A stretch of 64,000 nucleotides of DNA from Sphingopyxis sp. PET50. Lineage in GTDB: Bacteria > Pseudomonadota > Alphaproteobacteria > Sphingomonadales > Sphingomonadaceae. The stretch lies in the NCBI RefSeq assembly GCF_025244705.1, contig NZ_CP104207.1, positions 2,852,001 through 2,916,000 of the forward strand, given 5' to 3'. Positions 1-8,656 of this stretch are shown here, one piece after another. Under the pieces are notes generated by a model that was not told where the DNA came from, ran no database searches, and saw only the letters and a list, made by a program, of their open reading frames with translations. The first letter of the stretch is position 1. Every line of letters begins with the position of its first letter. The translations under genes were made by a program, and so were the position numbers.

Positions 1-714
1 ACCGGGGTGCCGAGGTGGTTGCCCTGCACCCAGTGGATCGTCGTCGAGCCGCCCGCCGGAACCACCACCGCCAGCGGCATATAGCCGCCCAGGCCGTCGT
101 CGCCCCCGAACGGCGCCGCACCGCCCACCTCGGGCAGCAGCCAGATATGCTCGGCGCGCAGATCGGCCACCGTCGCACCATATTCGCCGATCAGACGGTG
201 ATGCTGGTCGTAGAGGAAATAGCGCGTGTCGCTCGTCCCGCCGCCCGAAGGCGTCGTCACCAGCTTGATCCGCTCGTCGCGGCCATTGTAGGTCATCGCC
301 TGGCTCGGCGCCCCGGTCGCGGCATAGCTCGCCAGCCGGGCATGGCCGTCATAGGACAGCGTCACCGTGCCCCCGCCGGGCAGCGTCTCGCCCGTCAGGT
401 TGCCGCGCGCGTCGTGCGTGAACCCCCGCGTCCCCGCCGTCAGCGCCGCCGAGGTCAGCCGGTTCGTGCCGCTTGCATGGGTGAAGATATCGCTCTGTGC
501 TCGGCACCGCGTCGCCGGTATTCGTGCGGCGCTCGACCGCGGTGCGGTTGCCGTTGGCGTCGTGGACGAAGTCCTGCCGCGCGAAGGCGCCGCCGCCGCC
601 GTCCATGCGCGTCAGCCGGTCGACGCTGTCGTAACCGAAGGCCAGGCTGTTCGACGGCGCCACCAGGTCGGTGATCGCGACGATATTGTCGTCGGCGTCA
701 TAGCCATAGGCGAC
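1..714 (-). pseudogene. Rhs/YD-repeat protein fragment, truncated and frameshifted
   Basis: Read on the minus strand, this encodes YD-type repeats (YGYDADDN, FGYDSVDRL, DANGNR, then in another frame YDGHARL and YDQHHRLIGEYG), the pattern of Rhs toxin-delivery shells. The 5' part is cut at 714 by the IS3 inverted repeat and the 3' part runs off the window. Near 485-490 the reading frame changes by one base: the first part reads VPSTERY and the sensible continuation (FTHASGTNRL) is in the next frame. No start codon is present. Rhs proteins are large and usually carry a variable C-terminal toxin, which would lie to the left, outside the window. Seen: repeats and frame change. Inferred: non-functional remnant. 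Confidence 0.75.
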
Positions 715-740
715 TGTCCGTCGTCAGAACATTTGGCACA
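715..740. repeat. IS3 terminal inverted repeat (orfB end)
   Basis: 26 bp, matching the reverse complement of 2212-2237 at 20 positions. The Rhs fragment stops exactly at its outer edge. Confidence 0.75.
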
Positions 741-788
741 ACTCGCGGCGTAAATTAGCGGAGTGCGGGCCTCGTCCTGGGGTTGATA

Positions 789-1769
789 TTAAGCGGCGAT
801 CTTGCGGTGCAGCAAGCGCCGATGTTCGATGGTCTTCCGTTTGATCCTTTCGCGCTGTTTGACGATGGCATCGGCCCTGCCGAAGTAGGCGTCGGCGGGC
901 GTCACGTTGTTCAGGCTCTCGTGGTAACGTCGGTGGTTATAATGCTCGACGAACGCTTCGATCTGAGCCTCAAGGTCACCGGGCAGGAAGTAATTTTCGA
1001 GCAGGATGCGATTCTTGAGGGTCTGATGCCAGCGCTCGATCTTGCCCTGAGTCTGGGGATGCATCGGAGCGCCGCGCACATGGCTCATCTTCCGGGCCTC
1101 GATATATTCCGCCAGTTCACCCGCGATGTAGCTCGGGCCATTATCCGACAGCAGCCGAGGCTTGTGCAGCACCGTTGCGCTGTCGCAACCCGAGGCCTCG
1201 AGCGCGAGGTCCAGCGTGTCGGTGACATCCTCGGCCCGCATGTTGGTGCACAGCTTCCAGGCGATGATGTAGCGTGAGAAGTCGTCGAGCACGGTCGACA
1301 GGTACATCCAGCCCCACCCGATGATCTTGAAGTAGGTGAAGTCGGTCTGCCACATTTCGTTCACCCGCGTGGTCTTGGTGTGGAACTGATCGGCGGCCTT
1401 GATCACGATATAGGCCGGGCTGGTGATCAGATCATGGGCCTTCAACAGACGGTAAACCGTGGCTTCCGACACGAAGTAGCGCTTCTCGTCGGTGAAGCGC
1501 ACCGCCAGTTCGCGCGGTGACAGTTCGCTGTAATCCAGCGCCATCTCGACGATCTGCTGCTGGATATCGTCGCCGATGCGGTTCCACACCCGGCTCGGCG
1601 CCGATGGTCGATCTTCCAGCGCCTCCGGCCCGCCTTCGACGAAGCGATCATACCAGCGGTAGAAGGTCCGGCGAGGGATGCCCAGCTGGTCCAGCGTGCG
1701 CTTGGCGGGCAGGTGCGACTGCTCGACGATCCGGATGATCTCGAGCTTCTCGGATGCCGGATACCTCAT
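789..1769 (-). CDS. IS3-family transposase OrfB (DDE integrase core)
   Basis: 326 aa. It has an N-terminal helix-turn-helix region, then an rve-type DDE catalytic core: WQTDFTYF (first Asp), LSDNGPSY (second Asp) and HPQTQGKIERWHQTLK (Glu region), in the order and spacing of IS3 transposases. The ATG at 1769 overlaps the orfA stop as ATGA. Alternatively OrfAB is made as a fusion by -1 slippage on the run of seven A (plus-strand T at 1798-1804) near the end of orfA, the usual IS3 mechanism: the orfB frame is open upstream across that run. The domain looks intact. Confidence 0.88.
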   Translation of the reverse strand: MRYPASEKLEIIRIVEQSHLPAKRTLDQLGIPRRTFYRWYDRFVEGGPEALEDRPSAPSRVWNRIGDDIQQQIVEMALDYSELSPRELAVRFTDEKRYFVSEATVYRLLKAHDLITSPAYIVIKAADQFHTKTTRVNEMWQTDFTYFKIIGWGWMYLSTVLDDFSRYIIAWKLCTNMRAEDVTDTLDLALEASGCDSATVLHKPRLLSDNGPSYIAGELAEYIEARKMSHVRGAPMHPQTQGKIERWHQTLKNRILLENYFLPGDLEAQIEAFVEHYNHRRYHESLNNVTPADAYFGRADAIVKQRERIKRKTIEHRRLLHRKIAA

Positions 1770-2152
1770 TCGTCGTCGCCCCCATCCGCGATCATGCTTT
1801 TTTTGAGCAGGCGGTTTTCCAAGGTCAGGTCGGCAACGCATTCCTTCAGGGCTCGGGCCTCGCGGCGTAGGTCATGCACTTCGCCGGTGGTCGCAGCGCG
1901 GGCGGTGTCTCCGGCGAGGCGCCGCTTGTAGGCCTCCATGAACTCCTTCGACCAGGTGTAATACAGGCTCTGGGCGATCCCTTCCTTGCGGCACAGCTCG
2001 GCAATGCTGTCCTCGCCGCGCAAGCCTTCCAGCACGATCCGGATCTTGTCTTCGGCCGAGAAGTGCCGACGCGTCGCACGCCGGATGTCCTTCACCACCC
2101 GCTCCGCGGGAGCCTTGGGCGGCGATTTTTTTAAGGAGGATTTGGGCTTCAT
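1766..2152 (-). CDS. IS3-family transposase OrfA
   Basis: 128 aa. A helix-turn-helix of the transposase_8 type (FSAEDKIRIVLEGLRGEDSIAELCRKEGI) is followed by a leucine-zipper-like coiled coil (DLRREARALKECVADLTLENRLLKK), the normal OrfA layout for IS-end binding and dimerisation. The KK near the C-terminus is encoded by an A7 run suited to -1 frameshifting into orfB. A long inverted repeat (2131-2195) spans its start codon. Confidence 0.88.
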   Translation of the reverse strand: MKPKSSLKKSPPKAPAERVVKDIRRATRRHFSAEDKIRIVLEGLRGEDSIAELCRKEGIAQSLYYTWSKEFMEAYKRRLAGDTARAATTGEVHDLRREARALKECVADLTLENRLLKKSMIADGGDDE

Positions 2153-2195
2153 CTTCGTTCCTTCGTCACTACGACGAAGCCCAAATCCTCCTTAA
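2131..2195. repeat. 20-bp perfect inverted repeat over the orfA start codon
   Basis: Arms at 2131-2150 and 2176-2195 with a 25-nt loop. On the minus-strand transcript the upstream arm contains AAGGAGG and the downstream arm is codons 2-7 of orfA, so a folded transcript would bury the start region. It lies inside the IS, just within the inverted repeat. Confidence 0.7.
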
Positions 2196-2196
2196 A

Positions 2197-3228
2197 TCAC
2201 AACCTCAAATCTGTGCCATTGGCGCTGACGGCGGACACGTCGGAGAATGTCCGGGCCGAAGATGTGTCCTTCAGCCAGCTCTTGAGCTTATCCTTGTCCC
2301 ACTTTTGGAGCGCGTCGAGCAGGTCCGGCAGCGTGCATTTCTTCTCCTTCCATAATTCCCGGATCATGTTGGCAACGAGGATGCGGCTGGTTTCCAGCCA
2401 GACATCGCGATCATGCTGGCCGGTCTCGGGGATAAGCTGCTGCGCGATGCGGTCGGCGTCGGCGGGGTGCGTAATCTCGACGAAGGGCGACCAGAAGGCG
2501 CAGCGGGCGTCGAACGGGTTCAGGATGATGTCGCCACGCGCTGGATCGTAATAATGCGCGATGAACTCGCCGCTGGTATCATAGACCAGCGCCGCTTCGC
2601 CGCGCGCCTCGATCCCATCGAGCATCTGGCGTAGTGCCGTGGTCTTGCCGCTGCCGGTCGTGCCGATCATCGCCATGTGCCGCGTCTCGAGCCGCGCCGG
2701 GATCGGCACCGCGCCGATGGCGAGCGCGCGGACACCGGCTTCGGCGGCGGTCAGCGCCGCAAGCTGCTTCTCGCCGGTGACGAGGGTTCCGGCGATGACA
2801 TGATCGCGCAAGGCGCGCTCGCGACGGCCCGCCCTGATACCGCGCAAAAGGAACAGGCCGGACAGCCAGCCCATGAAACCGAGCAAACCGCCTTTGACGG
2901 ATAGCGACAAGAGGCGTGATACCGATCCGTGATAATAGCGATCAGCAACCACCGCGCGGGCCGGGACGCGATATTGCCTTCCCTCATGTGTGACGTTGAT
3001 TGCCGGATCGGAACTGAAGGCGATCCAGAGCGCTCCGCGCGCATAGACATAAACGCCGATCGCCCATCGCTCGCCCTTGTCGAGCATCGCGTAGGGCGCG
3101 CCGATCGAACCCAGGGCGACCGATGCGAGCATGATGCCAGCCTGTCGCTTGAACCGCTGCCACTGGCTCAGCCGATGGTGCCGGCGCAACGCGTCGGCAT
3201 GGATGCGGCGATCATTGGATTGGGTCAT
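2197..3228 (-). pseudogene. TraD/VirD4-type conjugative coupling protein, C-terminus lost
   Basis: 343 residues remain. Two hydrophobic N-terminal segments (about residues 30-50 and 112-130) precede a nucleotide-binding domain with a Walker A motif, IGTTGSGKTTAL (about residue 190), and TraD-like sequence (ALVYDTSGEFIAHYYDP, DARCAFWSPF). Type IV coupling proteins are normally about 550-700 aa with Walker B and further motifs. Here the frame runs into the IS3 repeat and stops at 2197, so roughly half is missing. The start overlaps the upstream ribbon-helix-helix gene by 4 bp. It would have linked a relaxosome to a type IV secretion channel at the inner membrane. Confidence 0.82.
2212..2237. 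repeat. IS3 terminal inverted repeat (orfA end)
   Basis: 26 bp, partner of 715-740. The truncated coupling-protein reading frame runs into it and ends just inside the IS at 2197. Confidence 0.75.
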
Positions 3229-3596
3229 GGCCGCTTCCCCTGCGAAAGCCGCCGCTGGCGATCATAAGCCTCGTTGATCTCGGCGACAGCGATCTCATCG
3301 GTGGTGCGCTCGCCCAGCCCCGCGCTGCGGGCGTAGCAATAAGCGGCACAAGCCGTGAACAACGCCCGGTCCAGCATGTGTTCGACATCGACAATGCGGT
3401 TGCTGATCGACGCCAGTTCGGAGACCAATTCCCCCGATATGGCATCGCGCGCGGCGGGGTCGGCGAGCGTCGCGACGCCCGTCTTCACGCTGCGCTGGAG
3501 CATCGCGTAGACGCTGATGCCTCGGCGCTCGGCGAGCGCGCGAAGCGCTTTGTCGAGCGATACCGGCACGCGCACGGTGTGGCGGACGAGTTTCAT
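3225..3596 (-). CDS. Ribbon-helix-helix relaxosome accessory-like protein
   Basis: 123 aa. The N-terminus (MKLVRHTVRVPVSLDKALRALAERRGIS) has the basic strand plus two helices of ribbon-helix-helix DNA-binding proteins, and the rest is helical. The inner ATG was chosen because homologous character begins there. The ATGA overlap with the coupling protein suggests co-translation, and in conjugative elements such proteins often sit beside traD and help a relaxase at oriT. No relaxase is visible in the window. The role is inferred from fold and neighbour. Confidence 0.6.
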   Translation of the reverse strand: MKLVRHTVRVPVSLDKALRALAERRGISVYAMLQRSVKTGVATLADPAARDAISGELVSELASISNRIVDVEHMLDRALFTACAAYCYARSAGLGERTTDEIAVAEINEAYDRQRRLSQGKRP

Positions 3597-3803
3597 CGGC
3601 CGCCTTCCATGCGACAGCGATCCGCTGTCGCATCCAAGGGCGGAAATCCGCGCTTTCCAAAAGAGCCGGAAAAGGCGCCGTCGGATCGCCGCCTCGAAAA
3701 GTCGCGGAAAAGCTGGATGCACCCGTGCGTGAGGTGTGTATCTGAATTGCTGGCTCGATGCGTAGCATCGCAGCCCCGCGACCTTGCCATAAAGACGACC
3801 CGA

Positions 3804-4418
3804 TCAGGCATTGCGCGAACCTTTCTTGCAAGCATTGCACACGGAGCCGTCGGGTTCGCCGCAACAGCACTCGGCAGGTCGATCGCTTTCGTTCGATAGT
3901 GAGTCCGTCACCGGCTTGGCGAAATGCTCCGCCACCCATCGGGCGATGACCGCGCGGGCTTCGCGGTCGGCCTTGCAACGGTCGATCTCACGGCGCTGGC
4001 GCGGCTGATCGTAAAGGCGATGTTCGATGATCCAGTGGAGAATCGTTTTCTCGATGGCTTCCTGCACGCGCGCGTCGAGCCGGTGGGCTTCAACCGGATC
4101 GAGGTGCGAGGTTACGCCGGGAGACTCGATCAGCCCGCCGAGCGGAAGATAGCTCACGCCCGCCTTCTGTAGCGGGCCGTCGATCCGCAGACTGGAAAGC
4201 TCGCCCCGGTAGATATGCAGAGACGGGCGCTCGTTGAGCGTCCAGTCCGCGATGGAACTGCGATAGGTTTCGCCATCGTCGCTGTCCAAGAGCAGTCGCT
4301 CGATGAGCGGCAAGGTGAAACCGGCGATGCGATAGTCGGCGGTGAAATGGAGCGTGACCTTGCGGCCCGCCCATAAGCGATTGGCGAGCCGATCCATGGC
4401 GCGGCGAAAAATGGACAT
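3804..4418 (-). CDS. Conserved hypothetical protein of the integrative element
   Basis: 204 aa, starting at the ATG (MSIFRRAMDRL) preceded by GAAAGGA at good spacing. No membrane segment or catalytic motif is recognised. The C-terminus is Cys-rich (CCCGEPDGSVCNAC), a possible metal site. It lies between the AlpA-like regulator and the ribbon-helix-helix gene on the same strand, so probably part of the same accessory module. Function unknown. Confidence 0.55.
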   Translation of the reverse strand: MSIFRRAMDRLANRLWAGRKVTLHFTADYRIAGFTLPLIERLLLDSDDGETYRSSIADWTLNERPSLHIYRGELSSLRIDGPLQKAGVSYLPLGGLIESPGVTSHLDPVEAHRLDARVQEAIEKTILHWIIEHRLYDQPRQRREIDRCKADREARAVIARWVAEHFAKPVTDSLSNESDRPAECCCGEPDGSVCNACKKGSRNA

Positions 4419-4525
4419 GAGAAATCCTTTCGTGAAATCGCGATGCAAAGCTTTCTGGTGCTTCGGGGAGCAGACGCGGAGCGGCCCGCCAATTCAAAAA
4501 GCTGGGGCCGTGGAGTGCCTGCGGG

Positions 4526-4699
4526 TCAGATGGCGGTGCGGGATTGCGCCAAGCGCCGGATGGATTCGGTGGTCAGCAGGGTTCGCCTGCCGATCTTGAT
4601 GGCGTCGAGGCCACCGGATTTGATGAGGGCGTAAACCGACGACCGCCCAACGCCGAGCGCCTTGGCGGTGTCATTAATCGATATGGCAATGGGTTCCAT
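4526..4699 (-). CDS. AlpA/MerR-like helix-turn-helix regulator (excisionase family)
   Basis: 57 aa. The helix-turn-helix (INDTAKALGVGRSSVYALIKSGGLDAIKIGRRTLLT) is the DNA-binding fold of AlpA/excisionase-type proteins, which bend DNA at attachment sites or activate integrase genes. The ATG at 4699 follows AAGGAG at ideal spacing. Its place in the integrase module supports excision or transfer control. Confidence 0.72.
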   Translation of the reverse strand: MEPIAISINDTAKALGVGRSSVYALIKSGGLDAIKIGRRTLLTTESIRRLAQSRTAI

Positions 4700-4873
4700 T
4701 TGCTTGTCTCCTTGCTGCCGATTCGCGGCGAGAGACATGCCAAGTTGCACATGGTTGCCGGTGTGTCGTCCAGCAATGGGAAAGCCGTAAAAGTCTGCCG
4801 ATGACGCGGATTACAGAAATGCAGGGAGGGGTCCGAAAATCCTTTCGCAGCGATCGAAAAACGATGGTGCTGG

Positions 4874-5773
4874 TCAGCGGTCTTTGGCGGACGCTAACAT
4901 TTCCACATGCGTGCAGATTTTTTCCGCGTATCGTGTCAATTGATCGCGGCGCGGCACGTCACCGGATTCGTCGGGGTTGGTTTCGAACCATTCGGACAGC
5001 CAATTCTTGACGGTGGTGATCGCAGCCGCCCGATCCTTCACGTCCAATGCGGCCAACCGTGGATCGCCGATCAGGGCGATAATCGCATCGTCATAACGGT
5101 ATTTGGTGTTCCGGCCGGGCCCGCCCCTGCGCTTCGGCCTGTTCATTGCAAGCATCGTCTCGACATCATCGCGATGAAGATAAAGGTCAGCGGGCAGCGA
5201 CATCGCCATCGGGTAACGCATGACCATCCCCCGATCCTTGCTGTGTTCGGAGAACAGGAAATAGCGCAGCCTGCCGAAAAACTGCCTGCGTTTGAGAGGA
5301 ACCCGCTGCTTGCGGAAGCGAGAAAGATAATAGGCTTTCGGGCCGTCCACCTTCTGCAAATAGCCGAGCACCTCGTCAAAGAGCCTGTCCGGCGCGTGGG
5401 GCAGTTTCAACGGCGCGTCGGGGATTTTTAGGCCGTATTGATAAGCCTGCCGCCAAAGGTGCGGCGCGATCGTGGCCGCCAGCGTGCCCAATGTGAGATA
5501 AAAAAAGAGGTCCGTCGCGGTCGAATGGCCCGAGACAAGGAGGCCAATCAAGAGGAGGACGGACAGGAACCCGAAGGCAAAGCTGATGACGAATGCGAGA
5601 TTGTAATATCGAACCGGCGAGGGTTTGGCCTGATTGATGATCGCCGCGTTCGTGTTCAAACCTTCATCCAGATCGTCCGATCTGAATTGGGCCAACACTT
5701 TCCAGAGCGGGACGTTGTCGGCTTCATCCCCGTCTGCGAAGATTCTCCAACCTTCTCCGGGGCGACCTGTCAT
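4874..5773 (-). CDS. Membrane protein of unknown function next to integrase
   Basis: 299 aa. Two transmembrane segments (about residues 58-80 and 86-105) are followed by a long basic cytoplasmic domain (RPKRRGGPGRNTKYRYDDAI). The ATG at 5773 has AAGGAGGG upstream and overlaps the integrase stop by 4 bp, so the two are co-translated. I do not recognise a family. Similar proteins could be regulators or entry-exclusion factors, but nothing in the sequence shows this. Confidence 0.6.
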   Translation of the reverse strand: MTGRPGEGWRIFADGDEADNVPLWKVLAQFRSDDLDEGLNTNAAIINQAKPSPVRYYNLAFVISFAFGFLSVLLLIGLLVSGHSTATDLFFYLTLGTLAATIAPHLWRQAYQYGLKIPDAPLKLPHAPDRLFDEVLGYLQKVDGPKAYYLSRFRKQRVPLKRRQFFGRLRYFLFSEHSKDRGMVMRYPMAMSLPADLYLHRDDVETMLAMNRPKRRGGPGRNTKYRYDDAIIALIGDPRLAALDVKDRAAAITTVKNWLSEWFETNPDESGDVPRRDQLTRYAEKICTHVEMLASAKDR

Positions 5774-6963
5774 CTGTTCCCTCCTTCGCGCAGCTCGTCC
5801 AGATAGTCGCTCCACCATTGCGCCATTTCAACACGCTCAGCCCAATAGGCTGACTGATTGTATATGCGCCGAACGCTGCCCGCGACCATGTGCGCCAGCG
5901 CCCGCTCGATCGCGTCGGGGTTCCATTTGCCGGATTCGTTCAAGAGCGAGGATGCCGATGTGCGAAAGCCGTGCGCCGTCATCTGGTCTTTGGGATAACC
6001 CATCCGGCGGAGCGCTGCATTGATCGTATTCTCACTGATCGGCCGTGCCCGCGATCTGATTGACGGGAACACATAGCGGCCAGAACCGGACAGGGATCGC
6101 ATATTGGTGAGGATCGCGAGAGACTGCCGCGACAAGGGCACCGAATGGGGTTGGCGCATCTTCATCTTCCCTTCTGGAATGATCCAGACCGCCTTGCCAA
6201 AATCTACCTCCGTCCATTCCATATGACGGACTTCGCCGGGTCGCTGAAAAACATGGGGCGTCAACTTTAGCGCGTGCATCACTGCGGGGTCGCCCTGATA
6301 ATCTTCGATCGCGCGAAGCAACGCCCCGAATGTGACCGGATCGGTGATAGCCGGGAAATGTTTGACTCTCGGCGTAGTCAGCGCGCCGATCAATAATTGC
6401 GCCGGATCGCGTTCCGCACGGGCGGTGGCAACCGAATAGCGAAACACGCGACTGGCGAAGGCCCGCAAGAGGTTCGCCGTTTCCAGTCGGCCGCGCCGCT
6501 CATGCTTCCGCAACTCGTGCAACAATTCCTGCGGCGTGATCTCCGCCACGGGACGCTTTCCAAAATCGGTTCCGAGCAGTTTCACGAACCAGCGCATCTT
6601 TGCCAGCGTCGGCTCCGCCAAGCCCTCCCGCGTCTTCTTCTCGATCAAATCCTGCGCCACACTCGCAAAACTATTGCTGGCTCGGATGCCCGCCTCGATG
6701 CGAGCTTGCCGCTTAACAAAATTGGGATCGATCGAATGGGCCAATTGTCTGCGCGCAGCATCGCGAGCGCTACGCGCCTCCGCCAAGGTGATTTCGGGGT
6801 AGGAGCCGATCGCCAATTTCCGCTCCACGCCGTTTATGCGGTATTTGACGCGCCACAGCTTGCTGCCCCTTGGGTTGACCAGTAGATACAGGCCCTGCGA
6901 ATCTGCGACCTTGTAGGGCTTGTCCTTGGGTTTAGCCTTTCGAATTGCGGTGTCGGTCAACAC
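5770..6963 (-). CDS. P4-type tyrosine integrase
   Basis: 397 aa. The N-terminal arm-binding domain of the DUF4102 type (LTDTAIRKAKPKDKPYKVADSQGLYL) is followed by a SAM-like core-binding domain and a catalytic domain with RPGEVRHMEWTEVD (Arg I), HGFRTSASSLL (H-x-x-R) and ALAHMVAGSVRRIYNQSAY (His and nucleophile Tyr). Length is normal and all catalytic residues are present. It starts 167 bp from the 3' end of tRNA-Cys; P4-type integrases commonly use tRNA 3' ends. It drives the element to its left, not the prophage to the right. Confidence 0.92.
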   Translation of the reverse strand: MLTDTAIRKAKPKDKPYKVADSQGLYLLVNPRGSKLWRVKYRINGVERKLAIGSYPEITLAEARSARDAARRQLAHSIDPNFVKRQARIEAGIRASNSFASVAQDLIEKKTREGLAEPTLAKMRWFVKLLGTDFGKRPVAEITPQELLHELRKHERRGRLETANLLRAFASRVFRYSVATARAERDPAQLLIGALTTPRVKHFPAITDPVTFGALLRAIEDYQGDPAVMHALKLTPHVFQRPGEVRHMEWTEVDFGKAVWIIPEGKMKMRQPHSVPLSRQSLAILTNMRSLSGSGRYVFPSIRSRARPISENTINAALRRMGYPKDQMTAHGFRTSASSLLNESGKWNPDAIERALAHMVAGSVRRIYNQSAYWAERVEMAQWWSDYLDELREGGNR

Positions 6964-7130
6964 GATGGGGGCCTCGCTTTCATGGAGGCTTGGCGAAGCC
7001 CCCTGATTAGGCCCCCAACATCTGCAACTACTGGCAAACAGAGGCCATCACTGGCAATCAGCGAATGGCCATAAACTACCGGAAATCAGGGGTTTTTTCA
7101 ACCATCAGCACACCCCGGCTGACAGGTTTA
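6964..7130. other. Intergenic region between integrase and tRNA-Cys; likely attachment junction
   Basis: 167 bp without a gene. By analogy with other tRNA-targeting integrases, the junction of the left element should lie at the 3' end of the tRNA (7131) and arm-type sites in this gap. It contains short recurring motifs (ACTGGCAA.CAG twice around 7028-7060). No second copy of the tRNA 3' end is in the window, so the core site is not proven. Confidence 0.4.
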
Positions 7131-7204
7131 TGGAGGCCCGAGCCGGAATCGAACCGGCGTATACGGATTTGCAGTCCGCTGCGTCACCACTCCGCCATCG
7201 GGCC
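7131..7204 (-). tRNA. tRNA-Cys (GCA)
   Basis: 74 nt. The acceptor stem GGCCCGA pairs with TCGGGCC, followed by a discriminator T and encoded CCA. The anticodon loop is CTGCAAA (anticodon GCA), and the T arm is GCCGGTTCGATTCCGGC. The cloverleaf is intact. Confidence 0.95.
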
Positions 7205-7353
7205 TTTTCAACGACTTGGCTGTCATTGAGGTGGGCGTTTTGCACTCGAATCCGTTTCGTTTTGCACTTGGGCGAGAACAAAAGCGGATCTCGGCTGCGA
7301 AAGCCGTCCGGGCGCGCTAGCGGCGATTGCCCTGTTTGGCAACGGGTAATGCA

Positions 7354-8388
7354 TTATGCTTCCTTCTCCATGAGCGCCATCGCCGCCTCCGCGTCCCGGC
7401 GTTGGCTGGCGTATTGCATGGCCACTTGGAATGTCCGGTGGCCGATGATCGAAACGATTTGCGCCACCGTGCAGCCGACAGCCTCAAGCGTGCTGGCTGC
7501 GGCATAGCGAAGGCCGTGCAGCGATCGGTGCGGCATATCCGCGATGGCTGCGACCGCACGGTTCATCTGGGAAGATACGGCGTTGGCGTCCATCGGGCGA
7601 CCTTGGGCATTGCGAACGATGCTGCCCCCGAACGGCGACTTGATCGCGTCCAGATGCGCCTTGAGCTTCGGATGGCAGGGGATCGTCAGCGGTGTGCCGG
7701 TCTTGTTTTGCCGGACCCGGATGACCCCGCCCTGGTATGCCTTCCAGTCCATCGTAGCGACGTCCTGGCGACGCTGGCCTGTGTAGAGTGCGAGCATGGC
7801 AATTGTCTTCGCGACCGGATCGCATTTGCTCAGGAACAGGTCGATCTCTTCCTGCGACCACACTTCGATATGCTTCACCTTCGCCTTGATGCGCTTCACG
7901 CCAGCGGCGGGGTTGAAGCTTTCGGCGACAAGCCCTTGCTCATCGCCCCAGCCATAGAGGCGGCTGATGAACTGCTTGATCTTGTGCGATGTGCGAGGCG
8001 TGGCCTTGTGATCGTTGCGGAGAGCGAGGACGACTTGCTTGGTCACGCTGTCGAATCGCTCGGTTCCGATGACCGGCCTGATGCGTTCGGCGGTCTCGCG
8101 ATAGTCCTTCTGCGTTGTGTCGGCCAGAACCTCAAATTCCGGGCTGGCGAAGAATGCGTCCAGTAGCCAATCGACCGTGTGGAATTCGGGGCCAGTCTTT
8201 TCCTCGGCGATCCGCTGCTCGCGCGAAAGCAGTTCGCCATACCGCTCATGGAATGCGGCGTCACCCGGCGCACCGGGAAGCGCGACATTGGTCTCCCCGT
8301 AGCGAAAGCGCCAATAGTCCCTGAACTTGCCCGACGCGAGCTTGCGGCGGACAACATAGGTAAACGGAATTTCAGTCCTTACCACGGG
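7354..8388 (-). CDS. int: Phage tyrosine integrase
   Basis: 344 aa from a GTG start at 8388 preceded by AAGGAAAGG. The larger open frame upstream is only the shadow of the excisionase gene. The catalytic domain shows YTGQRRQDVATMDW (Arg I), HGLRYAAASTL (H-x-x-R), IGHRTFQVAMQYAS (His and Tyr). It is distinct from the P4-type enzyme at 5770-6963. It is the last gene of the leftward early operon and overlaps the excisionase-like gene by 17 bp, the usual int-xis coupling. Substrate: the prophage attachment sites. Confidence 0.85.
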   Translation of the reverse strand, partial: PVVRTEIPFTYVVRRKLASGKFRDYWRFRYGETNVALPGAPGDAAFHERYGELLSREQRIAEEKTGPEFHTVDWLLDAFFASPEFEVLADTTQKDYRETAERIRPVIGTERFDSVTKQVVLALRNDHKATPRTSHKIKQFISRLYGWGDEQGLVAESFNPAAGVKRIKAKVKHIEVWSQEEIDLFLSKCDPVAKTIAMLALYTGQRRQDVATMDWKAYQGGVIRVRQNKTGTPLTIPCHPKLKAHLDAIKSPFGGSIVRNAQGRPMDANAVSSQMNRAVAAIADMPHRSLHGLRYAAASTLEAVGCTVAQIVSIIGHRTFQVAMQYASQRRDAEAAMALMEKEA

Positions 8389-8656
8389 CGAGCCTTTCCT
8401 TGACGCGGGCGAGCATGTCGTCACCTTCGTCCTTTCTCTGGCGTTCGTCCAGCGGCTGGCCGCTGAGTGCATCGGCCCACCGATCAAGGTCTCTGATATC
8501 GAACAGCACGCGGCGACCAAGGCGCTTGGGCTTGGGGCCGTGCTGGTCAAGTGTCGGCGGGCTGATACCGAGATAGCGCGCGGCCTCGACCCGGCTGAGC
8601 AGCCGGGGCCAGTTGGGCAGCAAGGCGCGCGCCGGAATCTCGGCGAAGGCCGTCAT
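8372..8656 (-). CDS. Excisionase-like helix-turn-helix protein
   Basis: 94 aa. The helix-turn-helix (SRVEAARYLGISPPTLDQHGPKPKRLGRRVLFDIRDLDRWADAL) is typical of phage excisionases/DNA-binding proteins. The ATG at 8656 follows a GGGGGAGGGG run. It overlaps the C-terminal 110 bp of the HerA-like gene in another frame and the start of int. The role in directing excision is inferred from the fold and position. Confidence 0.7.
   Translation of the reverse strand: MTAFAEIPARALLPNWPRLLSRVEAARYLGISPPTLDQHGPKPKRLGRRVLFDIRDLDRWADALSGQPLDERQRKDEGDDMLARVKERLARGKD

Larger units (their letters stand above)
715..2237 (-). mobile_element. IS3-family insertion sequence
   Basis: About 1.52 kb, bounded by imperfect 26-bp inverted repeats (715-740 and 2212-2237, 20 of 26 matching, both beginning TGTCCG and ending TGGCACA). 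It contains the two overlapping minus-strand frames typical of IS3 elements, orfA and orfB. Flanking triplets differ (gac on the left, cgt on the right), so there is no visible target duplication, and the neighbours are unrelated (Rhs on one side, a coupling protein on the other). That fits a rearrangement through the IS rather than simple insertion. I do not assign it to a named IS. Confidence 0.85.

Noticed and set aside
7205..7353. Attachment site of the prophage shared with the right end of the window
   Set aside because: No convincing repeat of this region or of the tRNA was found in 63100-64000; the right junction may lie outside.
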